Source: Vibrio splendidus
GTDB taxonomy: Bacteria > Pseudomonadota > Gammaproteobacteria > Enterobacterales > Vibrionaceae
Assembly: GCF_001557875.1 (NCBI RefSeq)
Contig: NZ_LNRF01000005.1
Coordinates: forward strand, 233,372-297,371
Direction of reading: 5' to 3'
DNA: 64,000 bases
Numbering within the stretch: the stretch's first letter is position 1; each line of letters opens with the position of its first letter. This document shows, in pieces, positions 9,706-18,774 of this stretch. A model generated the notes under the pieces. It was not told the DNA's origin. It saw nothing but the letters and a program-made list of their open reading frames with translations, and did no database searches. Made by a program: the position numbers and the translations under genes.

Positions 9706-10659
9706 ATGGAAGCATCAGCTTTACCTCTGTTTTTTAGTCATATTGAACAGCAACTTAATGAAGTACCAAACGAACTACGCCGTATTTTCCACGGTCGCGG
9801 TAAGTTTTGGCCTGGTCTAGAACAACTGACATGTGACTGGGTTGATGGACAGCTACTGGTTAACGTGTTTAAAGAGGTGGACGATGAATTCTTGTCATCT
9901 CTCAAAGCTGGATTGGTTGAACTCACCGACAAAGATATCTGGCAATCAAAGCAGGGCACAAGCATTGTTCTGCAACACCGCTATGCTGACGGTGCGCCTT
10001 CAGAGGTTCTATGGGGCGAGTTGAATGACTCTCCGGTTGTGGTTGAGCATGGTCTTAAGTACCAATTAGACATTGGCCGTAATCAGAACTTTGGTTTGTT
10101 CCTAGACATGCGTAATGGTCGTCAGTGGGTACAAGATAATGCTAAGGATAAGAACGTTCTTAATCTGTTTGCATACACTTGTGGCTTCTCAGTAGCGGCT
10201 ATCGCTGGTGGTGCCCGTCAATGCATGAACGTGGACATGTCACGTGGCTCGCTAAACAAAGGCCGCGATAACCACCGTCTGAATGATCACGATATGCGTT
10301 CGGTTAATTTCCTTGGCTACGATATCTTTAAGTCGTGGGGGAAAATCAAGAAGGGCGGCCCTTACGAGCTGGTTATCATCGATCCACCTTCGTTCCAAAA
10401 AGGCAGTTTTGCTCTAACTAAAGATTATAAAAAGATCTTACGTCGCTTGCCTGAGCTTTTAACAGAAGGTGGAGAAGTGATTGCGTGTGTGAACTCTCCT
10501 GCTGTATCACCAAACTTCCTGATTGAGACGATGGCAGAAGAAGCACCAAGCGTTGAATTCATTGAGCGCTTAGATAACCCACCTGAGTTTGTGGATGTCG
10601 ACCTTGATTCGAGTCTGAAAGTGTTGAGGTTTAAAATTAACACTTCTGCAGATGCCTAA
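9706..10659 (+). CDS. Class I SAM-dependent methyltransferase (RlmI/RlmK-like)
   Basis: 317 residues from ATG at 9706; an in-frame GTG at 9694 overlaps the stop of the preceding gene (GTGA) and could be the coupled start, giving 321 residues. The SAM-binding motif I is VLNLFAYTCGFSVAAIAGGA, followed by NVDMSRGSLNKGRDNHRLN. The catalytic-type motif VIIDPPSFQKGSF is characteristic of the RlmI/RlmK/YccW group of 23S rRNA cytosine-5 or guanine methyltransferases. It lacks the PUA domain of RlmI. The exact substrate is unknown. Confidence 0.8.
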   Translation: MEASALPLFFSHIEQQLNEVPNELRRIFHGRGKFWPGLEQLTCDWVDGQLLVNVFKEVDDEFLSSLKAGLVELTDKDIWQSKQGTSIVLQHRYADGAPSEVLWGELNDSPVVVEHGLKYQLDIGRNQNFGLFLDMRNGRQWVQDNAKDKNVLNLFAYTCGFSVAAIAGGARQCMNVDMSRGSLNKGRDNHRLNDHDMRSVNFLGYDIFKSWGKIKKGGPYELVIIDPPSFQKGSFALTKDYKKILRRLPELLTEGGEVIACVNSPAVSPNFLIETMAEEAPSVEFIERLDNPPEFVDVDLDSSLKVLRFKINTSADA

Positions 10660-10685
10660 TCAGGTTCAAGTACTCGTTAGTATAT

Positions 10686-10715
10686 AAAAACGTCGCTCAT
10701 CTGAGCGGCGTTTTT
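10686..10715. terminator. Bidirectional terminator between the methyltransferase gene and the ynj operon
   Basis: AAAAACGTCGCTCA-TC-TGAGCGGCGTTTTT forms a hairpin with one G-T pair and T tracts on both strands. It closes both converging transcripts. Confidence 0.85.
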
Positions 10716-10730
10716 GTTTATAAATTAATA

Positions 10731-11348
10731 CTAGCTGGTTTGATTCTTGAGGGTCTGGAATCCAAAATAGATACGCATAAATGTGGTTAGCCAACACGCG
10801 GTACCAAAGGTATAGGCGATAACCGCAAAGTGTTGTGGCCAAATACAAAAGGCAATGAAACAAGCGATAGTTTCCGTCCCTTCAGTTAGCCCAGACATGT
10901 AATACAGAGACTTGTGTTTGTACACTGGGTTCTCGATGCCTCGTTTGCCAGCCATTACCGCAAATGCTAAAAAGCTGCTGCCTGTGCCGATAAAAGAGAA
11001 GATCAAAAATGCACCGGCAATAGCGTTATGTTCTGGGTTGGCAATGACAAATCCAAAAGGGATCAGCGAGTAGAATAGGAAATCTAGGCTGATGTCGAGG
11101 AAACCACCCGCATCGCTAATACCTTGGATTCGAGCCAAGGCCCCATCAAGCCCGTCGCAAACCCTGTTAAATACAATAAAACCCAACGCCCAATCGTATT
11201 GCTGAAATGCTAACGCTGGAAATGCTAAACAGCCAACCAGAAATCCGAATAACGTGGTTTGATTGGCCGTGATACCAAATTGGTTCACTAACTTAGCCGA
11301 GTGATTTAATGGCCACTTAATGACTTTTATCGAGTACTTATCCAGCAT
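10731..11348 (-). CDS. ynjF: CDP-alcohol phosphatidyltransferase family protein, YnjF-like
   Basis: 205 residues. The start at 11348 is preceded by GGAGAAGCAACC and overlaps the end of the ATPase gene by 11 bases; a longer frame to 11396 exists. Six or so hydrophobic helices carry the family active-site motif D-x2-DG-x2-AR-x8-G-x3-D-x3-D (CDGLDGALARIQGISDAGG then FLDISLD). Members transfer a phosphatidyl or similar group from a CDP-alcohol to another alcohol in the membrane. In E. coli the homologous gene closes the ynjABCDEF cluster, and the order here (B-C-D-F) is the same apart from absence of ynjA and ynjE. The substrate is unknown. Confidence 0.82.
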   Translation of the reverse strand: MLDKYSIKVIKWPLNHSAKLVNQFGITANQTTLFGFLVGCLAFPALAFQQYDWALGFIVFNRVCDGLDGALARIQGISDAGGFLDISLDFLFYSLIPFGFVIANPEHNAIAGAFLIFSFIGTGSSFLAFAVMAGKRGIENPVYKHKSLYYMSGLTEGTETIACFIAFCIWPQHFAVIAYTFGTACWLTTFMRIYFGFQTLKNQTS

Positions 11349-11988
11349 GGTTGCTTCTCCATGGCCAAGACAGTACTTCTGCCCCTTGAGGTACATCGGT
11401 TTCGTCGTGCGTTACCATTAACGTTGGGATATTCGCTTTGGTCAATTGTTCGAACACCCAATCACGAAATTGCGCTCTTAATTCTTGGTCTAACTTACTG
11501 AACGGTTCATCGAGCAGAGCGAGTTTCGGCTTCGCCAATAACATACGAGTTAAGCTTATTCTTGCGCGTTGACCACCGGATATTTGGTCAGGGAATGATT
11601 CAGCTAAGTGAGTTAGCTCTATGTCTTTTAATGCAGCCATTGCTTGTTTTTGGCGAGCGGAACCTTTAACAGAATTAGGCAACGAAAAGGCCAAGTTTTC
11701 CCATACTTTGAGGTGCGGAAACAGCAGGTCATCTTGAAACAAAATACCGACTTCACGCTGATGTGAAGGGAGGTCATCCAGCGGAATATCGTTCAACACA
11801 ACGGCCCCAGAATACGAAAACTCTTCACTTAAGTGACCAGCAATCGCATCCAATAAGGTCGACTTTCCGCAACCGCTCGGGCCCATCAACGCCAGTATCT
11901 GGCCCGATTCTAATGTTACATTTAGCGCTGAGAACAGCGGATCACCATCGATTTTACGAATGGCGAGGTCGTTGAGATACAGACTCAT
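11338..11988 (-). CDS. ynjD: ABC transporter ATP-binding protein, YnjD-like
   Basis: 216 residues with all nucleotide-binding elements: Walker A GPSGCGKST, Q-loop region, signature ISGGQRARISL, Walker B LALLDEP and H-loop VTHDETD. It hydrolyses ATP to drive the permease encoded upstream. The gene start lies inside the 3' end of the permease gene (35-base overlap), indicating translational coupling, and its end overlaps the next gene. Similarity is to ThiQ/iron/YnjD-type importers of small solutes. Confidence 0.88.
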   Translation of the reverse strand: MSLYLNDLAIRKIDGDPLFSALNVTLESGQILALMGPSGCGKSTLLDAIAGHLSEEFSYSGAVVLNDIPLDDLPSHQREVGILFQDDLLFPHLKVWENLAFSLPNSVKGSARQKQAMAALKDIELTHLAESFPDQISGGQRARISLTRMLLAKPKLALLDEPFSKLDQELRAQFRDWVFEQLTKANIPTLMVTHDETDVPQGAEVLSWPWRSNHAG

Positions 11989-13654
11989 TACTTAGGAAAC
12001 CTTTAAAAGTAAGACGGCGATACCTGAGTTGTAGTCGGCTGACTACTATCGCTAAAGAGAAAAAGAACAGAGGTAATAGGGCCTGCCAAATGGTATAAAT
12101 TGCTGTCACTCTACGGTCGAAACCACTGGTTAGAGCAACGGCTTCTGTGGTGATTGTGCTAATACGGCCCGCGCCGAGCATCAAGGTTGGGAGGTACTGA
12201 GCCAAACTCACGCTGATACCAACGGCCCACGCAAAGGCAATGGCAGGTAACAAGATAGGGAGCTTGATGGAGTACCAGCTTTGAAATGGTGATTTACCTA
12301 GGCTCAGCGAGGCTTTAATCAACCCATCATTGAAGCTTTTCCACGGACCGTCCAAAGACAGATACACAAACGGGAAAGCAAAGAAAACATGTGCCCAAAT
12401 CACCCAGAACTCATAGGCACTACTGCCAACGTAGAGGGTGGTGACTTGCATACCAAACAGTACCGAGAGCTGAGGTATTAGCATTGGGATTGCGATAATA
12501 AAGCCCGGAACTTGCCACTTGTATTTAATTCGATATTCATGAGCAACCAGCGCAAGCAATAAAGCGACTGAAGCGGCAATCAAACCAATCCATAAGCTCT
12601 GCCCAACGGTGCTCATGATACCGTCCCACTCGAACTCCCAGAAGCGCATGCTGTAGCGGCTCGGCAATAAATCAGGAAAACGCCAACGCTGAGCAACACT
12701 CCAAATCACCATCAATGGAATGATCAGCAGTGAAAGGCTAGCAAGCACTGTGAATACTGTTTTCCCCGGTAAGTTAGCCCCTGTTCTTCCTGAATACTGC
12801 CAAGTTCGAAAGTACTTAAGAATCGCCCACTCAACTAAACGCGCCAAGGCGATGATCAAAGACGCTAAACCAAATAAAACGATCGCGCCAGCAGCAGCTC
12901 GTGGCAGTAGGTTGAGATCTGGATCGTTGAACCATTGCCATACCAAAACGGCAAAAGTCGGTGGGTTGGTTGGGCCAATGATCAGAGCAATATCGACAAC
13001 CGACACGCTGTAGGCGAGTACCGCCAACATTGGGAATCGAAGCTTAGTAAACCATTGTGGGAAAATACATTTCCACCAGATCTGAGCACGACTGTAACCC
13101 AGAGATGCACTGACTTTTGTGATTCGTTCTACATCAATTTGCTGAAGTATTGAAATGCTCATCAGCAATAAGAAGGGTACTTCTTTGAGTGCGAGCATAA
13201 TCATTAAGCCAAACGCGTATGGGTCTTTGACCAATACCGCTAATTCAGAACTCGTAACCGATTCCCCGAGCAAATGATGCACGGCTCTAGCCCCTAGACC
13301 TGTTGGGCTAAATAGAAAAGCAAAGCCGATAGCGAAAGCCACATGTGGAATGGCGAGCATTGGCGATAGCGTTAACTCAATCTTTCTCCAAAACTTGTTT
13401 CCCCAAGAGGCTTGAAGAATACAAAAGGTCAGGAAGCAGGCTATATAGCTGCTTGCAATCGCTGAACCTAGGCTTAAGCCAATAGAGTGCCAAGCCCCTT
13501 CCCATTGAAAGACTTGGCTAAAACCGTTGAGTGTTGGCTCCTCTAAACCTAGGGGCGGGATGAAACTCAGTGACGAAGCCACGACTCCCGCTACCCCAGG
13601 AATCGTTGGGATAATGCACACAGCTATAACAACAAAATATAGAGCGCGTAGCAT
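11954..13654 (-). CDS. ynjC: ABC transporter permease, fused two-domain YnjC-like
   Basis: 566 residues with about twelve membrane helices arranged as two tandem permease domains, as in ThiP and ferric-iron FbpB proteins. Each half carries an EAA-like loop that contacts the ATPase: SASLGYSRAQIWWKCIFPQW in the first half and KASLSLGKSPFQSWYSIKLP in the second. It begins five bases after the stop of the substrate-binding protein gene and overlaps the ATPase gene, so the three form one importer. The transported solute is not known for this family. Confidence 0.87.
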   Translation of the reverse strand: MLRALYFVVIAVCIIPTIPGVAGVVASSLSFIPPLGLEEPTLNGFSQVFQWEGAWHSIGLSLGSAIASSYIACFLTFCILQASWGNKFWRKIELTLSPMLAIPHVAFAIGFAFLFSPTGLGARAVHHLLGESVTSSELAVLVKDPYAFGLMIMLALKEVPFLLLMSISILQQIDVERITKVSASLGYSRAQIWWKCIFPQWFTKLRFPMLAVLAYSVSVVDIALIIGPTNPPTFAVLVWQWFNDPDLNLLPRAAAGAIVLFGLASLIIALARLVEWAILKYFRTWQYSGRTGANLPGKTVFTVLASLSLLIIPLMVIWSVAQRWRFPDLLPSRYSMRFWEFEWDGIMSTVGQSLWIGLIAASVALLLALVAHEYRIKYKWQVPGFIIAIPMLIPQLSVLFGMQVTTLYVGSSAYEFWVIWAHVFFAFPFVYLSLDGPWKSFNDGLIKASLSLGKSPFQSWYSIKLPILLPAIAFAWAVGISVSLAQYLPTLMLGAGRISTITTEAVALTSGFDRRVTAIYTIWQALLPLFFFSLAIVVSRLQLRYRRLTFKGFLSNESVSQRPRHS

Positions 13655-13659
13655 GAAGA

Positions 13660-14826
13660 CTAGTTACCGTATCGCTTAAGCCACTCTTTCTCGAGCGCGT
13701 TTTGCCAGCTAGGGTGTGGTTCATCAACCGATTTAAATTGCTGAGTGTTTTTAGCGCTGCCAGTGAGGTACTTGCTGTTCAGAACTGAAGGGTCGCCCCA
13801 AACATTGAGGTCACCCTTACGAGACTGTGCTTCCGGGCTCAGTAAGAAGTTAATGGTCACTTGAGCACCTGCGGTTGCATTGGCATTCCAAGGAATCGCA
13901 AGGAAGTGAATGTTAGATAGAGCGCCGCTTTCTAGAGCATAAGCCTTGGTGGTTTCGGCTAGGCGACCACTTGCTTGTGCTGAATAAACAGAGTTTGGAT
14001 TGAACGTAATCGCGAGATCGATCTGTCCGTCATCCAGAAGTTGGATGCTTTCCGATGTGCCTGCTGGGAATTGTTTGCCACCGCGCCACGCCACTTTATG
14101 GAATTTATCTAAGTAAGCCCATAATGGTGCAGTAATCGCTTGGAAGTTCTCTTCTGAAACAGGCTTAGCGAGTTCAGGGCTGTTGTTGGTTAGCTCAATC
14201 AGTAAAGACTTAATGAAGCTCGTACCATGAAACTCAGGTGGGCGAGGGTAGCTTAAACGGTTAGGGAAAGCCTGAGCGTAGCTCAACATCTCTGAAAACG
14301 ATTGTGGCGGGTTGTGCAGTGTTTCTTGGTCGTGAATGAACACCAGTTGTCCAACCCCCCACGGTGCTTCTAAGCCTTCCGTAGGCTCTGAGAAATCGAC
14401 ATCAATCGGTAGAGACTTATCGACATACTGCCAATTTGGAAGTGATTCTGTAAATGGCCCAAACAATAGCGCATTGTCTTTCATTGAACGGAAGTTTTCG
14501 CCATTGATCCAGACGATATCGACACTGCCTTCGCTGTTTTTGCCTGCCGCTTTTTCTGCGAGTAAGCGCGTAGTGGTTTCTGCAATATCAGTAACTTTTA
14601 CATGTTTTAACGTTACGCCATAGTCACTTTGTAACTTCTTGCCTGCCCATTGTAGGTAACGGTTGATCTCTTGGCTCCCACCCCAAGCGTGAAAGTAGAC
14701 AGTTTCTCCCTCTGCCTGCTGTTCTATTTGGTTCCAGCTGTCGGTGGATGTTGCTTCATCAGCATAAATGGTTGCGCTGTATGCAACGGTTGCCATGATT
14801 CCTAACGTACTTACTATCTTGTTCAT
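13660..14826 (-). CDS. ynjB: ABC transporter periplasmic substrate-binding protein, YnjB-like
   Basis: 388 residues from ATG at 14826, chosen because GGAAAAG precedes it and the product then starts with a signal peptide (MNKIVSTLGIMATVAYSATIYA, cleavage before DEA); upstream ATGs at 14838 and 14862 are in frame. The mature protein is a type-II periplasmic binding protein of the thiamine/iron/sulfate-like group (VYFHAWGGSQEINRY near the start). It is the first gene of the ynjBCD-F operon and captures the unknown solute for import. Confidence 0.85.
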   Translation of the reverse strand: MNKIVSTLGIMATVAYSATIYADEATSTDSWNQIEQQAEGETVYFHAWGGSQEINRYLQWAGKKLQSDYGVTLKHVKVTDIAETTTRLLAEKAAGKNSEGSVDIVWINGENFRSMKDNALLFGPFTESLPNWQYVDKSLPIDVDFSEPTEGLEAPWGVGQLVFIHDQETLHNPPQSFSEMLSYAQAFPNRLSYPRPPEFHGTSFIKSLLIELTNNSPELAKPVSEENFQAITAPLWAYLDKFHKVAWRGGKQFPAGTSESIQLLDDGQIDLAITFNPNSVYSAQASGRLAETTKAYALESGALSNIHFLAIPWNANATAGAQVTINFLLSPEAQSRKGDLNVWGDPSVLNSKYLTGSAKNTQQFKSVDEPHPSWQNALEKEWLKRYGN

Positions 14827-15160
14827 AAACTTTTCCATTTGGTAGTGAACGGGCAAGAGCATTGTATTTTCAAACTCCCTACAGTTATTCTATCTGTTTC
14901 TCAAATAAATTCTAATTCAACAGTAAATTCAATCAATTACTTGAGAACAAGCAGGGAGTTGGCTGTCGAGTTTTGTTTGATATGTAATCATCTCGAAAAC
15001 TCGACAAACTCTAGGCTTTTGCCATCCTAGCAACAGACCGCTGAACCGTTGAATTTATTGCATCTAAATGAGAGATTTTTGAGGTTTGTTGGAGGTTGGT
15101 ACGAAAAATCGGCGATGAGCGTCAATTTTGAAGAAGTAGTGAGGGCAAGCTGATAATAAA
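14827..15160. promoter_or_regulatory. Region upstream of ynjB with a 10-bp inverted repeat
   Basis: No gene is visible. GTCGAGTTTT at 14965-14974 is repeated in inverted form (AAAACTCGAC) at 14996-15005, 21 bases apart. This spacing of about two helical turns suits a dimeric regulator about 150 bases upstream of ynjB. It could instead form an RNA hairpin. No regulator is identified. Confidence 0.4.
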
Positions 15161-15182
15161 AAAGGAGCCATCAGGCTCCTTT
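15161..15182 (-). terminator. Intrinsic terminator of the HslJ-like gene
   Basis: AAAGGAGCC and GGCTCCTTT pair across a 4-base loop. On the minus strand the stem is followed by a U-rich run. Confidence 0.85.
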
Positions 15183-15208
15183 AATCAGTATTTGGTTTCG
15201 ATGACGGA

Positions 15209-15655
15209 TTAGTTTACCCAGTCACGAATTGTGTACGTAAGCGTGTGTACATCGTTTTTCAGTACTAGCGTATCGTTTGTTAGCGTTACGTCGCTCCACT
15301 CACTTAGAGTAGCAGAAACCGATTGTTCGATTTCCATCGCAGAGCCATGACACATTTTCATTGTCATGCCCATTTGCTTGATACGGAATTGACCGTCTTT
15401 CAACTCGCCTTGACCAAAGAAGTTGTTACAACCAGCCATGCCATTTGCAGTCATCTTTTCACCGATCTCTAGACGAGGAGCTGCTTGGTCTTCGCTTTTC
15501 ACAATGTCCTTGCCATCAATTTGCGCAAGTTCCCAATTATGGTGCTGTAGATCGGTTGGTGTTACTTGCATCGCGTTGTCACCTGTTGTTGTGCATGCTG
15601 CTAGCATCATAGGTAAAGCGGCTACTGCTAGTAATTTTTTTGAACTAAACTTCAT
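15209..15655 (-). CDS. META-domain lipoprotein, HslJ-like
   Basis: 148 residues from ATG at 15655, with GGAG eight bases upstream; a longer frame reaches 15715. A signal peptide ends in a lipobox (LAAC, Cys21), so the protein is probably lipid-anchored in the envelope. Residues about 38-145 are a single META domain (HNWELAQIDGKDI, then MAGCNNFFGQGEL and the MGMTMKMC strand). E. coli HslJ is a heat-inducible outer-membrane protein linked to novobiocin tolerance; META domains have no known enzymatic role. Monocistronic. Confidence 0.85.
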   Translation of the reverse strand: MKFSSKKLLAVAALPMMLAACTTTGDNAMQVTPTDLQHHNWELAQIDGKDIVKSEDQAAPRLEIGEKMTANGMAGCNNFFGQGELKDGQFRIKQMGMTMKMCHGSAMEIEQSVSATLSEWSDVTLTNDTLVLKNDVHTLTYTIRDWVN

Positions 15656-15843
15656 ATTATAAGGCTCCAAAGGAAAGAACGAAGTTACCGGATAAGTGTA
15701 ACTTGATGGGTTCAAAGTATAGTTTACAAAACACTATATGTGTCAGTATAAGGTCATAGTTTAGTATGGATTTCATGAGCTAGGCGACAAATTAATCGCT
15801 TATTTTTGAGAGAGTAAGCGTAATTTTGAATGTGTAAGGAGGC

Positions 15844-16107
15844 ATGGTGGAGCAGTTAGAGTTTTTCCAAGTTCCAAGCCCTTGCGTTGGGGTTTGTTCA
15901 AGCGATGACAAAGGCTATTGCAATGGTTGTATGCGCAAGAGAGAAGAGCGCTTTAATTGGATGTCGATGACACCGTCAGAACAATTGCACGTGATAAAGC
16001 TGTGTCGTCAGCGCTATAGAAGAAAAATAATGAAGCAAAAAAACTTGGTTGGTAAGCAGGTCGATGAAGAGGGAAATACCAGTCCCCAAAGAGATCTTTT
16101 TGGCTAA
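15844..16107 (+). CDS. DUF1289 family protein
   Basis: 87 residues. The N-terminal half has the DUF1289 pattern of four cysteines (SPCVGVC, then YCNGCMRKREE) followed by W-x-x-MTPSEQ. The cysteines could bind a metal or an iron-sulfur cluster. The basic C-terminal tail (RQRYRRKIMKQKN) is typical of fused or extended members. Function unknown. The start is preceded by AAGGAGGC and is secure. Confidence 0.85.
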   Translation: MVEQLEFFQVPSPCVGVCSSDDKGYCNGCMRKREERFNWMSMTPSEQLHVIKLCRQRYRRKIMKQKNLVGKQVDEEGNTSPQRDLFG

Positions 16108-16216
16108 AGAGGAAGTATTTAGATTTTATTTAACTCCGAGGTAACTATTACTTTACATAATGGTTGGGGTGTAATATTAAGGTAGGTACCTTTGTACCTG
16201 AAGGAGCGGTGTCGGT

Positions 16217-16384
16217 ATGAATAAAAAGAACGTAAAACTCAAAAAAGAGCCAGTCAAAGCACTGGATCGAAAACCGATCGGGGCGAAAGATGACCCTGAA
16301 GAGACTCCGCGTGATTGGCATTCGATGTCAGAAGAAGAACGAATGGAAATCCTTTCTCATCTTTCAGACATGCCTTTTCAATAA
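16217..16384 (+). CDS. Small conserved-looking hydrophilic protein (55 aa)
   Basis: A 55-codon frame begins at ATG 16217 with a strong AAGGAG nine bases upstream. The product is Lys-rich at its start (MNKKNVKLKKEPV) and ends with an acidic helical segment (WHSMSEEERMEILSHLSDM). A small hairpin (AGGTAC-CTTT-GTACCT) lies just upstream in the leader. No domain is recognised. The good ribosome site and protein-like composition support a real gene; it is not part of a clear operon. Confidence 0.65.
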   Translation: MNKKNVKLKKEPVKALDRKPIGAKDDPEETPRDWHSMSEEERMEILSHLSDMPFQ

Positions 16385-16443
16385 CACCACTGGTTTTCTT
16401 CAGAGTCTTTCTTAAAGCTCAGTTTTTAGAAACAAAAATGTGA

Positions 16444-16776
16444 TTAAACAAACATGTGATTCGCTTTCGTTACACCGCGATGGTACGTGCAAAATGTATC
16501 ATCGGCCTCGGTGGTTTTACTGTGAATCTTAATGTTTGTGATCACTTCTACAGCCCCAGCATCGTAGCAAGCTTGTTCTGCTTTTTTAACGATATCGAGT
16601 AATTGGTTGAGTTCACCTTTCATCGTGGTTTCCATCGCACCAACCTGGAACGGCACATCGGATGCTTTCACAACTTCAATGGCTTTATCAACCACTTCGA
16701 AGTTGTTGCCTTCTTTAACGCGAGGTATTACTTGGAAGGCAACCATCACTTCTTTTTCTCTTTTTAACTCAGACAC
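16444..16776 (-). CDS. MTH1187-family thiamine-binding-like protein (UPF0045/DUF77)
   Basis: 110 residues from a GTG start; an internal ATG at 16746 (MVAFQVIPRV) is an equally plausible start. The sequence has the small ferredoxin-like fold pattern of the MTH1187/YkoF group: VAFQVIPRV, then VVKASDVPFQVGAMETTMKGEL and a C-terminal VEVITNIKIHSK. Some members bind thiamine or a thiamine precursor, but the physiological role is unsettled. Ligand binding here is inferred from the family only. Confidence 0.78.
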   Translation of the reverse strand: MSELKREKEVMVAFQVIPRVKEGNNFEVVDKAIEVVKASDVPFQVGAMETTMKGELNQLLDIVKKAEQACYDAGAVEVITNIKIHSKTTEADDTFCTYHRGVTKANHMFV

Positions 16777-16873
16777 TTTCTGCTTACTCTAGGATAGGGA
16801 ATTGTTGCAGATGATAGGTTAATGCGGAGATAAATACTACAGCGGCTATGCTGGTTGGATTACTCTCGTTGTT

Positions 16874-17095
16874 CTACTTATTACCCCAGTGGTCGCTTAC
16901 CCAACCACCTATATGTTCATCAAAATGACTGCCACTGAACCTCTGGTTGCGTTCCACCGAGGTATCACAATCATCTTTATTATCTATTAGAGTTTGTATG
17001 TAGTTTGCCATCGGGTCATTGGAACGTTGACGATCTCGGCGGGTTGCTACTTCCTTAATCAGTTGTAATCGATATGTAGAGCTAGCACGTTTCAT
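16874..17095 (-). CDS. Small hypothetical protein (73 aa)
   Basis: 73 residues with an excellent Shine-Dalgarno (AGGAGGTC) nine bases before the ATG, which argues for a real gene. The N-terminus is basic (MKRASSTYRLQLIKEVATRRDRQ) and the C-terminus has aromatic residues (GGWVSDHWGNK). No signal peptide, membrane segment or known motif is visible. Its neighbours give no functional hint. Confidence 0.6.
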   Translation of the reverse strand: MKRASSTYRLQLIKEVATRRDRQRSNDPMANYIQTLIDNKDDCDTSVERNQRFSGSHFDEHIGGWVSDHWGNK

Positions 17096-17286
17096 TTCAA
17101 TGACCTCCTGTTGTAGACACTAATAGAAAAATCTAGTTGCCAGATATAGGGGCGTCAACGTGATTTAAGAGTATTTTTTTTGAGCAACCAAGAATCAATA
17201 CGTTGGCATCATAATTCACAAAAGTGTCATTTAAGTTGGCATCTTTAGGGAGGTTTTTAGGTGTGAATTTATGTTTTGTTGCATAT

Positions 17287-17310
17287 AAAAAGCCCAGTAA
17301 AAGCTGGGCT
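17287..17310 (-). terminator. Intrinsic terminator of the DEAD-box helicase gene
   Basis: AGCCCAG-TAAAAG-CTGGGCT; on the minus strand the stem is followed by UUUU. It lies 17 bases beyond the helicase stop. Confidence 0.8.
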
Positions 17311-17326
17311 AATCGACTTTCTGTGG

Positions 17327-18565
17327 TTATTTCGAAGAACTTGGCTTGCATTTAAATTGCTTAATGCTCTTCTTTCTGGCTGTTCTTCTATTAGCCATTT
17401 TGTCTTTAGGCGGACGTTTACGAGCTGTCGTTTCAGATGCAGGTTTATCTGTAACAGGAAAACCTTCTAATGGTTGCAGCACCAACGGCTTATTGGTCAG
17501 GGTGCGAATCGCATTGAGGTAGTCAGTTTCGCTGTGGCTAACCAGAGAGATCGCGCTGCCAGTACGTCCTGCTCTTGCTGTGCGACCAACGCGGTGTACG
17601 TAAGTTGCTGAGTGAGAAGGCAACTCGAAGTTAATCACGACAGGTAACTGATCAATATGGATGCCTCGAGCCATCACGTCGGTTGCGATAAGCACACGAG
17701 TTTCACCATTTTTGAAACTCTCTAATGCTTGCTCTCGTTCTTCTTGGTTCTTATTTCCGTGCAGCGCACTCACACTGATTTTGGCTTTGTTCAATCGCTT
17801 GGTTAATGCATCGGCATTGTCTTTTGCGCCAATAAAGACCAATACTTGCGGCCATGTGTATTGATTGAGTAGAGCAATGAGCGCTTGAGCTTTACTGCCT
17901 TTGTTCACTAAGTACAGAGTTTCTTCGATAGTTGCGACAACGCTGTTTTCTTGATGAGTCGTGATCTTTTCTGGGTTTGATAAAAGCGTTTCAGCCTGAT
18001 TAACCAATTCTGGAGGAAGTGTCGCTGAGAATAGCAGTGATTGTCGTTTCGCTGGCAGAGCTGCGGTAATCGCTTGAATATCCGGCCAAAAGCCCATGTC
18101 GATTAATCGATCGGCTTCATCAAGAACCAATGATTGACACTGAGTTACATCCAGTTCACCACTTTTAATTAAAGCAAGTAGACGGCCTGGTGTGGCGACG
18201 GCTAATTGTGGTTTAGTGGATAATTGTTGCAGTTGATCATCAGTATTCACACCGCCCGTTAGCGTTACGAATTTGATATTGAGCGCCATCGCGATCGGTT
18301 CTAAAGATTCTGTCACTTGAGATGCGAGCTCACGCGTTGGAACGATGATCAGTGCTTGCAGTTCATTTACATCATGATTGATGTTGTTCAGCAAAGGTAA
18401 GCCGAAAGCCAATGTTTTACCGCTACCCGTTTGAGCCAATGCAAGTACGTCTTTCCCCGTAATAATTGTAGGAATTACCGCTTGCTGTATCTCTGTAGGC
18501 TTATTGAATTGAGATGGGAGCGCGGACACGGTTTTTGCGTTAAGGGTTAGGCTATCAAATGACAT
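17327..18565 (-). CDS. DEAD-box ATP-dependent RNA helicase, RhlE-like
   Basis: 412 residues from ATG at 18565; a TTG at 18583 is open in frame. All helicase motifs are present in order: Q-motif (FNKPTEIQQAVIP), I AQTGSGKT, Ia PTRELA, GG, TPGR, II DEAD (VLDEADRLIDMGF), III SAT, and VI HRVGRTARAG. The C-terminal tail is basic (KRPPKDKMANRRTARKK), typical of RhlE proteins and useful for RNA binding. It unwinds short RNA duplexes in ribosome assembly or mRNA turnover. Which Vibrio rhlE paralogue it is cannot be decided here. Confidence 0.9.
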   Translation of the reverse strand: MSFDSLTLNAKTVSALPSQFNKPTEIQQAVIPTIITGKDVLALAQTGSGKTLAFGLPLLNNINHDVNELQALIIVPTRELASQVTESLEPIAMALNIKFVTLTGGVNTDDQLQQLSTKPQLAVATPGRLLALIKSGELDVTQCQSLVLDEADRLIDMGFWPDIQAITAALPAKRQSLLFSATLPPELVNQAETLLSNPEKITTHQENSVVATIEETLYLVNKGSKAQALIALLNQYTWPQVLVFIGAKDNADALTKRLNKAKISVSALHGNKNQEEREQALESFKNGETRVLIATDVMARGIHIDQLPVVINFELPSHSATYVHRVGRTARAGRTGSAISLVSHSETDYLNAIRTLTNKPLVLQPLEGFPVTDKPASETTARKRPPKDKMANRRTARKKSIKQFKCKPSSSK

Positions 18566-18774
18566 AAATGAACCAAGTATCAAAAGGGATGTGGAGTCTA
18601 ACAGGGCTGCAAATGTTAGAGAATCAGTTTTGTACGTTACACGATAAACGTATTCATTATACGCGCGAATTATATATGTTAGCCATACGTGATAATTAAG
18701 CGTTTATCATATTGTAATGGCAATTAATGGACGTACAATGTCCGCCCTAAAAATGTTCATGAAATGAGATCGAA

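Noticed and set aside
17133..17351. 72-codon minus-strand frame
   Set aside because: It overlaps the end of the helicase gene and spans that gene's terminator; no ribosome site.
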